A model generated the notes under the pieces. That model worked only from the letters and a program-made list of their open reading frames with translations. It was not told the DNA's origin and made no database searches. From Hypericum androsaemum (taxonomy: Eukaryota; Streptophyta; Magnoliopsida; Malpighiales; Hypericaceae): 64,000 nt of DNA. Made by a program: the position numbers and the translations under genes. The stretch spans positions 4,496,121-4,560,120 of the forward strand of contig OZ023197.1 in the NCBI GenBank assembly GCA_963995505.1, given 5' to 3'. Of this stretch, positions 23,824-34,634 are shown in pieces (positions within the stretch are counted from its first letter, which is position 1; the number at the start of each line of letters is the position of its first letter).

Positions 23824-24935
23824 ACACCCCCCTTCAAAAGAACCTTGTCCTCAAGGTTCAAAGAACACCAAATTCAAAACAACGAACTCGTTGATGCATC
23901 ATAGCCTTCCGCCGATCTTGATTCGAATCAATAGTGCAACCAAGAAGCAAGGCGGGTTGCTGCAACAATGGACATGTGCTGGAGCTATCAAAAATGGTAC
24001 TGCTACTATCGTTGCTGCACAAAATTGTAGACCCACATCTGCATATGATGTCCATAACGGCTGCCAGATAAAATATCCCAACAGCTGCTGCTCACCAAAA
24101 GGGAAGGTAAAACTTGACGATAATTGTAGGCCTACAGTATAATACAAATATGCAGGAGAATGCATAGAGGTATCAGATGGCACAAATGACAGACCTGCAT
24201 CTGCTGAACCATGTGATAAACCTGCAAGAAATTGCAACCCTACAGAAGTTCGCAAATCTGCAAAACTTAGCAGACCTGCTACTGAAAATAGCAGTCGTCC
24301 TGGAATAAATTGCAGACCTAATGCTAAAGCTGTCTATTGTGCTACAGCTGGATCCAAATGGCACTTCGAATTTAAGGCATGTGCTATAAACTGCCGACCC
24401 TTTTGAATAGGCAAATGTGCATCTTTTGCAAGTAAGTGTTCATAACTTGCAGCCCCTAAATTCAATGTAGGTATAGCACTAGTAGGATCAGAAGCATTGT
24501 TCTTCACATTAAGAACTTCAATAGACCGCTTAAAGGCTACTGGTTGTTCCTCAAGCTCCTCCTCAATTGTACTCTTGTTTAGAATAGCAGATATACGATG
24601 TTCAAGAAGCTGCCTTCTTGCAAATGCATCTAATTGTTTTCTAGTACTTGCATCTACGTACAGTAAGCATTTTTCATATCCTTCATGTAACCTCATTTTG
24701 ACATGCTGCCAATAAATTGAGACATCTTAGTGCTGCAGGAATTTTAGGCTTCTGGCAACATAAAAGTCGGATGTACACACAAGGAATGATCTTTCAACTC
24801 TCTCTTTGTCCAATCCCATGTCATTCAGCCTTGCTTCAGCTAAAACCAAGAAGTCACCCAATTGCATACTTATACTCCCATTTCCGAATTCCAATTGATC
24901 ACAGGCAACAATAATTGAATTCTTAGCATACTCAA
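23824..24935 (-). repeat. Second copy of the element's 3' internal region
   Basis: This is nearly identical to 20905-22016, offset by 2,919 bp. It holds the same CUL4-like 3' part with the same TAA (24727-24729), so the stop predates the duplication. Confidence 0.9.
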
Positions 24936-25051
24936 AAATATCCAGAATACTCCACTATTATTTCTAGGATACTATTTATACCCATACATGACTAAGTACA
25001 TAATGGTCCTACGACTATTTATGTCTTCCAATCTAATACAAGTATGTTACA
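24936..25051 (-). repeat. Truncated outer LTR of the compound element
   Basis: Only about the last 116 bp of the LTR remain. The break joins internal sequence to LTR sequence through a TCAA microhomology (about 24932-24935). The outer GTTACA end is intact and abuts the GAGTT duplication. Confidence 0.8.
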
Positions 25052-25518
25052 GAGTTATTCTATTTTAACTGGGTTTCGAATTCGAGCTTTTTGGAACGTA
25101 CTTATTGAAAGAGTTTTGTTTTCTTTTAAAATTTTAAAATTTTACTTAGTTTGAATTTAGATTAATTGATTTGTCTAAATACATGCGCATCTCAAATCTT
25201 ACAATTTGGCATATATGACCATTTTAGTAAAATCTAAACACTTTAAAATAAATGTTTCTTTCTTTTGTTGTTTTGAAAACAAATACTTTCTGCTGTTAGT
25301 TGTGTCGACCGATATTTAGTGCTAAATTGATGGATCTTCACCGTAGATGCAACGGCGTAGATTAAATGACAAAACCATCATAACATAACAATAAAACTAT
25401 TATATCCCACAAAAAAATAAAACTATTATGGAAATTAAACGATCGAACCACCACTACATAAATTTAAGTCAAATTTGTGGCGTTGTTATTGTTTCCATGA
25501 CACCACTAAATAAAGACC

Positions 25519-25811
25519 GGGTTAGGATTGGGTACAGAATGTCCCCATTCTGAACTGTTTGGAGTGAAAACACGCGGGTTTTTTTTGCAAAAATGCTAAA
25601 ATACGGGGACCAAAATAAAAAAAAATTGGTAACATAAACAGGACATGCCACTGTCGCAAAAAAGCCGAAACAAAGGCCGGTATCACATAAAGACGCATGC
25701 CGATATCGTAACCGGGGCATACCGTTATCGTAAACAGGAAATGCCAGCACGGTCCCCCTACATTCCAAATCATCCGGAATAATTTTCTTCATTCTTGATC
25801 CAATCCAAACC
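25519..25811. mobile_element. MULE-derived MITE, copy 1
   Basis: The element is 293 bp with terminal inverted repeats GGGTTAGGATTGGGTACAGAA and TTGATCCAATCCAAACC. It is flanked by the direct duplication AATAAAGACC (25509-25518 and 25812-25821). The interior has imperfect repeats of a CATGCCRNTATCRTAA motif. It is related to the copies at 56402 and 56983. Confidence 0.85.
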
Positions 25812-25821
25812 AATAAAGACC

Positions 25822-27769
25822 ATCCTTCCAAAATTGTCATAAGGACAAGAGTGCGACCCAATTTCTCATATTTTAATTGTAAATATTAAACCTCACAGCC
25901 ACTTATTAAAAACAAACCTCACTGCTTGCATCACAGTTTTATTATCGCTACAATTGACTATATATATATATAACTTCTCCACCAGGTTACTACAGATGTC
26001 ACGGCATATTTGAAAGTTTTACGATACAATAATCACAAGTTAATAAAAGATTTAAATTTACATAAAAAAAATATTTGATTCAAATTCCACAGACGTAAAA
26101 ATTATTATTGTAAAAGATACTCTTAATATAGGATCCGACATTTCTTGATTATGAATACTATAATTTTTTTTAAAATGAGCACGAGGCCAAAGTTTTTCCA
26201 GCGTAAGTTCCGGATTTGACTTGAAGCGCTTCTAGAAATTCAAACTTCCATATACATAAATAAAACGTCTTGATTTTTTTTGACGGAATAAAACGTCTTG
26301 ATTTTATATTGGGTTTTTTTCTTACATATAATATATATAAATCACATGCTGGGTATTTCATTATGCACTACTCTAATTTTTTTGGTACAATAACAAGGTT
26401 TTTTTGTCAAAGGCCTTGTAGTCCAATGGTACACGTTGTAAATATCTAGGAGGTTCAAAGTTCAAACTTTGGCAATGTTATGGTATAATAATTTATCTTA
26501 AAAAAATTAATAACAAGGTTTCTTTAAATAATAGTCGGCCAGAATGACATTTGCATAACAAAAATAAGATTATAATAGAAACACTTGAAAAAAATATTAA
26601 AATATAGCAGTACAGCTACTTGGAGCTTTTATCTTTGAATCTATATGTCGTAGAAACCCGTATAGATGTAGTCTACACTACCTCGTGAGCTAGAAGCATA
26701 TCAGTTGCAGAGTTTTTGCTAAAATATATAGAACGGATAACTTGCGTGATAACAATGGATAAGTTTGTGCCAGTGAGCCTTTCCAAAACAACAATTAATG
26801 TGAATGTGTCAACGACATGTCCGATGCACTATATGCCAAACACAAATTTGAATTTTTTGGATGGCACCCTGTCTAAACAAGCGTCGAAATTCTAGACCTC
26901 AGTCATTAGATGAGGTGTGACGCTTTGGTCAAGGCTCGTGCAAGAGAACCATAGACAAGGTTGTTTATGTTTTGTATACTGTGTGTATGATGAACCGACG
27001 ACTAATTAAAATTTGAGCTGTATTGAACTTTTGAAAGGTGCCAAAATTTTACCACCAGATAGTTAATACTGCTATGTTTTCAAGGACTTGAACTCGATTT
27101 TTCTTGGTCAAATTAGAATAACTTTTTTCACCCATTTTGATATTTATTAGTAGCGTCCATTACGTCAAAATGGCACATGAACTCTTCGAGATGAAGGACC
27201 AAGTCCGGGCGATCAACCTTTACAGGTTCTGTACATGCGATACAAAGAGGCAAGAACAACTCTACAATTTTTTGATGTGGGGTCAAATGGTGTGTTTGGC
27301 ATTGTGAATACTCAGATACTGATTATGGAACAACTCTAGCATCCAAATATGTTATTATTTGTCCCAAATTCTAAATGTAGTAGAATATATGTACAATAGG
27401 TTTCATATTCCAAAGTCCATCAGGCTTGCCCCCTATACATATATACATGATAGTAATTAGGAGTTTTTTTGGCTCCGACTTTCTTGTATTCTGCATATTT
27501 ATCACATGGACCAAGTGAATGTGCATTTTTCGAACGAACCATGTTTTATCTCTAATTTGGGGCAAAATTGGGGATAGGGTCAAATCATGTGTTTGGCATT
27601 GTGAAAAAATAATCAGAACTAGCCTGTGTTAGGATTTGTCTAAAATTATGACCGTGTTAAAACTCCAGTATAATACCATCTACTTTTAGTTTTGCTATCT
27701 AACAGTCCACGCCACATTCATTGCATAACTATGATTCTTATTAGCAACAACTAGTTCTCATGCACAGTA
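25822..27769. other. AT-rich intergenic DNA with one SINE-like insert
   Basis: No gene was recognised. A SINE-like sequence lies at 26411-26490, listed separately. A stretch at 27280-27345 partly resembles 27575-27650 (both have TGTGTTTGGCATTGTGAA). Confidence 0.45.
26411..26490 (+). mobile_element. SINE-like fragment, tRNA-derived promoter
   Basis: TTGTAGTCCAATGGTACACG resembles a degraded Pol III A box and AGGTTCAAAGTTCAAAC a B box. An inverted relative lies at 47760-47855. Length and 3' tail are uncertain. Confidence 0.45.
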
Positions 27770-27840
27770 GTCTCTGTAACACAGCGGTAGTGTATTGGCC
27801 TTTTAAGCCAGCGGTCGTGGGTTCGAATCTCACCAGAGAC
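27770..27840 (+). tRNA. tRNA-Lys(UUU)
   Basis: These 71 bases fold into a full cloverleaf. The acceptor arms GTCTCTG and CAGAGAC pair perfectly. The D stem is ACAC/GTGT with a 7-base loop. The anticodon stem TTGGC/GCCAG encloses CTTTTAA (anticodon TTT). The T stem GTGGG/CTCAC encloses TTCGAAT. The B box GGTTCGAATC is intact, and a T7 run follows six bases after the gene. There is no intron and no encoded CCA. The short D loop is more like organellar or bacterial tRNAs than the usual plant nuclear tRNA-Lys. Confidence 0.85.
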
Positions 27841-27846
27841 ATTATA

Positions 27847-27853
27847 TTTTTTT
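27847..27853 (+). terminator. Pol III terminator of the tRNA gene
   Basis: A run of seven T begins six bases after the mature 3' end, the normal position and form of a Pol III stop. Confidence 0.7.
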
Positions 27854-28472
27854 ATATCACCTAATATCAGCACACCCAACCATGCTAACTAACAATTTTC
27901 AAAAAAAACTGTGCTGACTAATCAATATTCGAGCCAGGTAAGATCTTTGAAAGGTGGCAAAGCTCTCCCGACAAATATTTGACATTGATTCATTCCCAAT
28001 GACTCAAACTCACGACCTTTTAATTGAACTAAATTAACGTGAGATCTTGGTAGAGTAACAAAAATTATGAACAGCCTATTTACAAATTTCAGCGGTCTTT
28101 TCTCGTGCAATTAACAATTAGGCCCAACTGTTGGCCTTTATTAAAAATAGCTCACTAAGAACCAGAGACTACCAAGACCATCCATTCTGTAAACCTACCA
28201 ACTCAATAAAGCTGAATTCCTCAACTCACCTACTTGGTTAACAAAACAGGATAACAGAGCAAGAGAATCAGTGTTCATCTTCTGGGTGCTAAACCTTCCT
28301 CGGCAGGACTAACTATTATCACTAACCAAAGGGCACTTGGCCGGATGACAAGGACATATATGTATTGACGGAAGTCCATCGTTCAATTCCTGACAGGTGT
28401 AATGCAAAAAAATTATTTCGAGAAAAAAGACTAACTATTATCACTACTGAAACCACGCAAAGGAGGGAGGAC

Positions 28473-28672
28473 NNNNNNNNNNNNNNNNNNNNNNNNNNNN
28501 NNNNNNNNNNNNNNNNNNNNNNNNNNNNNNNNNNNNNNNNNNNNNNNNNNNNNNNNNNNNNNNNNNNNNNNNNNNNNNNNNNNNNNNNNNNNNNNNNNNN
28601 NNNNNNNNNNNNNNNNNNNNNNNNNNNNNNNNNNNNNNNNNNNNNNNNNNNNNNNNNNNNNNNNNNNNNNNN
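28473..28672. other. Assembly gap (200 N)
   Basis: Exactly 200 N, a conventional placeholder length, so the true size is unknown. It interrupts the intron or following exons of the small gene at 28713-28790. Confidence 0.99.
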
Positions 28673-28712
28673 GGAAAATGAAGAAGAGTGATGAAGGAGA
28701 AGGATTGATTAC

Positions 28713-28790
28713 CTGGAGGGCAGCTGCCCAGGCTATTAGGACAGAAGCAACCCAGAATTTCTTGTCCTTGAGAAGATCCCTTACTTCCAT
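28713..28790 (-). CDS. First exon of a small membrane protein gene, cut by gap
   Basis: The minus strand encodes 26 residues in frame from the ATG at 28790 (MEVRDLLKDKKFWVASVLIA and a further WAAALQ), followed by a good GT donor (GTAATC) at 28712. The stretch is a charged N-terminus followed by a hydrophobic helix, as in small single-pass membrane proteins of plants, but the family is not firmly recognised. An upstream in-frame ATG at 28811 would add seven residues. The next exon is expected in or beyond the gap and was not found in 28200-28470. Confidence 0.55.
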
Positions 28791-29206
28791 TTTCCCCCCC
28801 GATTGGGTCAAAACCCTAACCCTAATCTTTTACGGGATTTAATCCATTCGATGCTTCTCATATTCTATTTTCTCCTCTCTCCCCTGAAGTGATGGGTGGG
28901 CTTTGTCAAATTTACAACCAATTGGGCTTGTCGTGGGCCTCACCCAACTAAATATTACGGACCGTCGAGCCCATGGTTTAAATATTATGTGGCGTGAGAG
29001 ATAGTTGTAGGGGTGTACAAACGGTATTCGGTATTCGGGATTTTCGGTATTCGAGATTTCGAGATCGGTATTTTTGCTTTCGGAATTTAATTCGGTATCG
29101 AGTTTTGAGAAATTTTAGTGAATTTCGGTATTCGGTATAATTTCGGTATATACCGATATAATACCGAAGTACTAAAGTGAAATTTACCTAACTAAGTATA
29201 TAAGTC

Positions 29207-31163
29207 TGTTAGAATTCAGCAACTAGGGAACAAAACGCGCAAAGAACACGGACGCAAGAGTTTACGTGGTTCGGCCTAATGCCTACATCCACGGAGAGAG
29301 AGGAGAACTTTTATTGATGAGTTTCCGAGCCACAAAGCCATACAAAAAACCTAGGGTAATATGTCTTTATATAGAGACAAACCCTTGGTGTACAAATAAC
29401 CTATCTAGGTCAGATTAAGAGTCCAAAACCTAGTCAGAATAGGAATAGGAATAGGAAATAAGTCTTTCATATTTCTCGCCATCCCAACAATCTCTACCTT
29501 GGCGAGAAATCATCTCGTGGAAGAACCATGAAGCTCCACCCGAATTTCAACAAACTCCACCTTGACAAAACACCGCCCCATGAAGAACCATGAGATCTTG
29601 CAAAACCAATCCAACTCCACCGACTCCATCTCGGACCATAGATAACTGCATCAATAAGACCATCTCAACTTTCTCTTCACCTTTTGTTCAATCACTTGGA
29701 GCCAGCCCCCAAACTCGAGCTTCTGAGCTTGCTTGACCTATTCCCTCCAACCTCCATCGAACCCCAACTAGCGAGTCCACTTTCTGAAGTAACCTTGCGA
29801 CCAATAGACGTACCCTCTATTTTTCGATCAGCCCTATGCTCCGCAACCTCGAACCACTCTTCCGTTGGACCTTTTTGCCTCAAACTAATGCTACTCGACA
29901 TAGCATACAAAGGGCAACCTTTTGTTCTACTAAGTAGAACCCTCGACATGTCTCGAACTCTATTGTTCGGCCTTGAATGAGATACCCGATTCGCCCGTGG
30001 TGTCACCAATGGCTTCGCATGCCCAATGCAAAACCTAACCAACACTTTTGATGTGCACGTCCCTTTAGACAACCATAGCGGGGCCCAGCTAACAAAGCTT
30101 CTCTGAGACAACCATGGCACCTTACCAACCATGCCTCCACGAAACAATCTTAGCTTACTATCCATGTCTCTGCAAATTCCAACTACACTCAAACCATCCA
30201 TGTCAAGCATTTGCTCTCTCATACAAACCAACCTCATATGACCTGAGCTTTTGCCAACTCCTTCAGACCCATTGATGTGACTCCACCTACAATAATGTGC
30301 CTCACTAACATGTATGTATTTCCTTTCACCATTCATCCCTACCATCACATCCTTCTACACCTTCATTAGTATACCTTTATAACTATCACTGTTATAATCC
30401 AAGGTCCCTAATAAAAAGAGATTACCGGGATGTATTGTACTTGATAAGACAGAAAGCCAGTCACCATCTGACCCGTCTGAACATGTGGCCATGGCTGTGG
30501 ATGTCGATCCCTCCTCGTTGTCTTGATCCCCAGTTCGTCTTGGATAGTCCCCTTCATGTGCCCTTCTCAGCACTTGAAGCCACTTCCATTGAACTTCATT
30601 GACTCTGACCTGGATCCTCTTCCACAACCCAGCTAGTGGCTTCTCATCATCCGCCAAGCACAAGCAAATCTTTGCTACCGCCTTGGCCTCCAACTCTTCT
30701 CACTCTTACTTTTTCATCTTCTCGGACTTCTTCTCTGAGAGCGCGATAACTATCCCTTGCTGCACGAGGAGATCCTTGACACGCTTTTGCCATAGCCCGA
30801 AATTCAATGAACCATCGAACTTCACAAGAGCGAACTTTGCGCCGTGATCCGACATCCTCCAACCTTAGCTCTGATACCACTTGTTAGAATTCAGCAACTA
30901 GGGAACAAAATGCGCAAAGAACACGGACGCAAGAGTTTACGTGGTTCGTCCTAATGCCTACATCTACGAGAGAAAGAAAAACTTTTATTGATGAGTTTTC
31001 GAGCCACAAAGCTATACAAAAAACCTAGGGTAACATGTCTTTATATAGAGACAAACCCTTGGTGTACAAGTAACCTATCTAGGTCAGATTAGGAGTCCAA
31101 AACCTAATCAGAATAGGAATAGGAATAGGAAATAAGTCTTTCCTATTTTTCGCCATCCCAACA
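29207..31163 (-). mobile_element. Non-autonomous copia-like LTR element with decayed pol remnants
   Basis: The LTRs are 29207-29489 and 30882-31163 (about 283 bp each, TGTTAGAATT to CCCAACA) and are nearly identical. The target duplication AAGTC is seen at 29202-29206 and 31164-31168. A tRNA-Met primer site (minus GTGGTATCAGAGC) abuts the 30882 LTR, so transcription runs on the minus strand. Confidence 0.88.
29692..30854 (-). pseudogene. Decayed copia gag-pol remnant
   Basis: It starts at ATG 30854 with a copia Gag beginning, KFALVKFDGSLNFGLWQKRV in slightly changed form, then KDLLVQQG. Two stops follow within EKMKK, then LEAKAVAKICLCLADDEK. Further on, LLGTLDYNSDSYKG recalls the conserved segment before the GAG-pre-integrase domain. 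No integrase, reverse transcriptase or RNase H is left. The size suggests internal deletion before the element's last transposition. Confidence 0.65.
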
Positions 31164-31328
31164 AAGTCAAAAACAAAAAAAAACCTACCTCATTCCCTTC
31201 TCCTCCCATCTCTCTCCCTGGCGACAGAACCCAGAAAAGGGAAAATTAAAGATTTTGAAAACCTAACTCAATCTCCTTCTTCACCCATCTCTCTCCTTCT
31301 TCCCCCAATCTGAAAATGAAGCCATGGT

Positions 31329-33155
31329 TGTCACAATTTGGTAGAAAAGAGTTTAAGGGAGGAAGAAGTTTGGGTGAGAGTAGAAGAAATTTGGGAGAGG
31401 GAGATAGAGAGAAATTGGGAAGGAAAAATAGACAATTTCATTAATGATGAGATACCATTACAACGATTGACCCGTCAATAAATAGTACTGAGCAATAGCT
31501 AACTATCCTAGGTACATGGTAACACTCTACCACTAACCCACGACTAGATACGTGCAAGCTGGAAATCAGCTAGCTTTTAGGGAATGAAAATTAACATAAC
31601 GACCCACTAAATAACAACTCTGATGACCTAATAACGACCCACTAACCCATGCGACCAACGGGTCGTGACACTCGCCCACCGTTAGAGAATTCTTGTCTTA
31701 AGAATTCAGTCGTTTAACGCCGCCATCCAGGAATTTCCTATTTGTCAATATCAGGTGGTTCTGTCTTCTCCAAGATTTCTCCATCGAGGACATTGATACC
31801 ATTCAGCGGTCGGGTTTTGCACGTGTGCCCCTTGAACCATTTGTCTCCGCAACGGAAATAGGCTGGTTCCTTCTTGGGCAGAAAGCTCTTGCGGTTGTGA
31901 GGGGTAGGTTCAGCCGGTGAATAGGTTGGCATCCTCCCGGTGGTCTGCCCCTTGTCCATCATCTTCAAAGCGGTCTCATAGAGGCGGGCCTTATCGATTG
32001 CGTCTTCTATTGAGGCCGGGGCGTGGGTTCTGACCAAGGATTCAAGAGTGACATTTAGACCTCCAATAAAGCTGAACACAAAGTACATATCCGAAAGCGT
32101 CGAATTTTCATACAACATCATGCCCTTCAGCTCCTCGAACTTTTTGATGTAGTCATCAACACTTCCGGTCTGCTTGTGATGGTTGAACTCCTTGACTACA
32201 CTGCCAGAATCGCGACTTCCGAATCTTTGGCATAGCTGGTCGACGAAGAGAGTCCAGCTAGGGCCTGGATGACTCAATTTCCATGAGTCGAACCATGTTT
32301 CAGCCACCACGTTTAGGTATAGGCTAGCCAACTCAACCTTCCGATCTTCTGCCACCTGGTTGACCTCGAAGTAACGCTCGCATTATCGGGCCCAAGAACG
32401 TGGATTGACTTGGTCGAATGTTGGGAAATCGAGGCATAATTTTTTATTCAAGTGTGGTAATTTCAGCACGGTGGAAGTCGTTGTTGCGGTTATAGTCGAT
32501 GAAGCCATTGCGGTGGACGTTGTGGATGCCGTTATGGTGGGGTCATTAGGTGGAGTGCCTAATATCCCTCTGTCATCGGGAACCTTGTCAGCGATAGGAC
32601 GAGAGGTTATCGCCTCCTTTATCTCATCGAACCTTCGGTTGGAATGTTGGAAATACTGATCCATGCGCTGCCATATTTCTTGAAGGCGAGCACTAAACTC
32701 TTGACGGAACTCGGACATGTCAGACTCGAGCTTGGTCATGTTGGACTCGAGCTTGTCGATGCGTTCTTTCGTGAACTTGGAACGAGTAGCCATTGGAAGA
32801 GCTCTGATACCACTGTCACAGTTTGGTAGAAAAGAGTTTAAGGGAGGAAGAAGTTTGGGTGAGAGTAGAAGAAATTCGGGAGAGGGAGATAGAAAGAAAT
32901 TAGGAAGGAAAAATAGATAATTTGATTAATGATGAGATACCAATACAACGATTAACCCGTCAATAAATAGTACTGAGCAATAACTAACTATCCTAGGTAC
33001 ATGGTAACACTCTACCACTAACCCACGACTAGATACGTGCAAGCTGGAAATCAGCTAGCTTTTAGGGAATGAAAATTAACATAACGACCCACTAAATAAC
33101 AACTCTGATGACCTAATAACGACCCACTAACCCATGCGACCAACAGGTCGTGACA
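31329..33155 (-). mobile_element. TR-GAG type element (LTR element with only gag)
   Basis: The LTRs lie at 31329-31669 and 32815-33155 (about 341 bp, TGTCACA to GTGACA). The primer-binding site CAGTGGTATCAGAGC (minus) follows the right LTR. The single coding region is a gypsy-type gag. There is no pol. No clean 5-bp target duplication was found: left flank ATGGT, right flank GGTTG. Confidence 0.82.
31738..32793 (-). pseudogene. Gypsy-type Gag with one in-frame stop
   Basis: The frame runs about 350 codons from MATRSKFTKERIDKLESNMT. The N-terminus is a coiled coil. Next comes LPHLNKKLCLDFPTFDQVNP, then a TAA at 32383-32385, then CERYFEVNQ and the retrotransposon Gag core (residues reading VAETWFDSWK, FGSRDSGSVVKEF, VDDYIKKFEELK). 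A zinc-finger-like motif, YFRCGDKWFKGHTCK, lies near the end. The stop replaces one residue in an otherwise continuous frame, and the protein ends at 31738. Such Gag-only units are known to move using pol from a partner element. Confidence 0.85.
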
Positions 33156-33567
33156 GGTTGGCCTAGCTTGGAGGCCGCCTCAACACCCGACGAAGCCAGG
33201 TTAGCCTCTCTCTCTCTCTCTCTCTTCCTCTACGATATTTTCTGGATGTGAATCTTAATTTCCTTTCTTCATTTTCGTTTGTGATTTGGTCTGTGTTTGA
33301 TTAAAACAGGGAATCAACTTGAAGGCTGGAAGATTAGGTTTCGATATTAGGCTAGAGAACTTCATTTTTTTTCTGAATTAGGTTTTTGAATTAAAAAAAT
33401 TTGTATTTTTGCGATTTTCGGTATTATACCAAAATTTTAATTCGGTATTCGGTAGATACCGAAATAATTTCAGTTCGGGATTGATATTAATTTTTTTTGT
33501 AATTCGGTATTCGGTATTTTTTGATATTCGGTATTCGAAATCGGTATATACCGAATATTCACCCCTA

Positions 33568-34634
33568 GATGGTCGGGTAGTCGGGAAAGACTTTCCTTAT
33601 CTTTCAAGTATAAAAATGAAACATCAGTTACTAATTGATGAGTTTTAAATAATAAGATACTCAAGTAAAATTTTCTATTTTAAAATTTAATGTGTCACGT
33701 ATATCCATTTTGCAATTTGTTGCATTCATTACGCGCAAAAAGAAAGTTTTTGTACCTGATCTACATACTCTAAGGACATTTTGGAGAGTATCTTAGCCAT
33801 TGTTTTCAAAAAAGACCCGGAGACTGACCTGAATTTTGGTCCGATTATTGGGTCAACCAATCCTACCGATTGAACTATCGGTCAGACCGGACTTTTTTAA
33901 TAAAAAATATTTTTAGAAATTATATACATATCGAATATATGTATAATTGTATATATGTAATCACACTCACACCTCCAAAAATTATCAAATACAAGCCCCG
34001 GGGAAGGGTTTTTAATTCTAGGGTTGAAAGTTAGAACGAAAAATGGTAAAATGCGGTAAGTTGAGGCTGGGTTATTCACTTTTTTGGTCAAATATAACGA
34101 ACTGGAATTTTCGGGGTCACTTTTCTGGTCCAACCATCCAGTTCAACCAAAAAATGGTCAGTTTGTTAGGTTGACGTCCTGACCTATATTTTTTACCCTG
34201 TAAACTTTCCGAGGTTGGACCGCGCCTTTAAAAACAATAATCTTAGCACTCGAGACCAGCTTCAGTAATTTTCATATATTTCAAAATTTGAAATTTCTGA
34301 GGAATTCCAAAATACTTTTCATTGTATGGTTATGGGTTATACAAAAACAATTACTTAAAAAACAATGCAATGTACACCCCATTGCTTCAATGTTAAAAAA
34401 AATATAGTAACAACATACCAGAATTGCGTGAAAACTCACAAGACAGGAAAATCCACGAATGAAGAAGCGTTCATTATATGAGTCAAAAATGGTACAAGGT
34501 ACCGGATTTCATGGCCCAAAAACATAATTTTGGTCAGATATCAACATACAAGTAAATTAAAATATTACTTCTGTTCTAAGCATCCTTAATAGAATTGAGA
34601 GATTAGTGCCTTGTTTTCCATTAATCGTCAAAAA
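33568..34634. other. AT-rich intergenic DNA
   Basis: No gene is seen. The stretch at 33815-34225 has inverted, related ends (AGACCCGGAGACTGACCTG... and a GGTTGACGTCCTGACC-like stretch), suggesting a degraded inverted-repeat element. Confidence 0.4.

Larger units (their letters stand above)
20667..25051 (-). mobile_element. Compound non-autonomous LTR element with captured CUL4-like sequence
   Basis: Read on the minus strand the order is: truncated LTR (25051-24936), partial internal copy (24935-23824), full LTR (23823-23586), primer-binding site, gag-like frame, captured frame, purine tract and full LTR (20904-20667). The LTRs are 238 bp and have TGTAAC/GTTACA ends. The whole unit is flanked by the 5-bp duplication GAGTT (20662-20666 and 25052-25056). 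There is no protease, integrase or reverse transcriptase, so it needs a helper. The two internal copies match base for base over more than 1 kb apart from a few differences (for example near 21213/24132). The left-hand copy is therefore a recent LTR-LTR exchange product that was later trimmed. Confidence 0.85.
29008..33567. mobile_element. hAT-like non-autonomous element hosting two nested LTR elements
   Basis: The termini are TAGGGGTG and CACCCCTA. The flanking octamers GATAGTTG and GATGGTCG differ by two transitions, consistent with an aged 8-bp duplication. Both subterminal regions are rich in GGTATTCGGTAT-like repeats (29020-29165, 33415-33560). Without the nested insertions at 29207-31163 and 31329-33155 only about 0.77 kb remains, with no transposase. 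Confidence 0.6.

Noticed and set aside
33181..33220. CT-rich microsatellite after the TR-GAG element as a possible gene leader
   Set aside because: It is inside the hAT-like element and no coding sequence follows.
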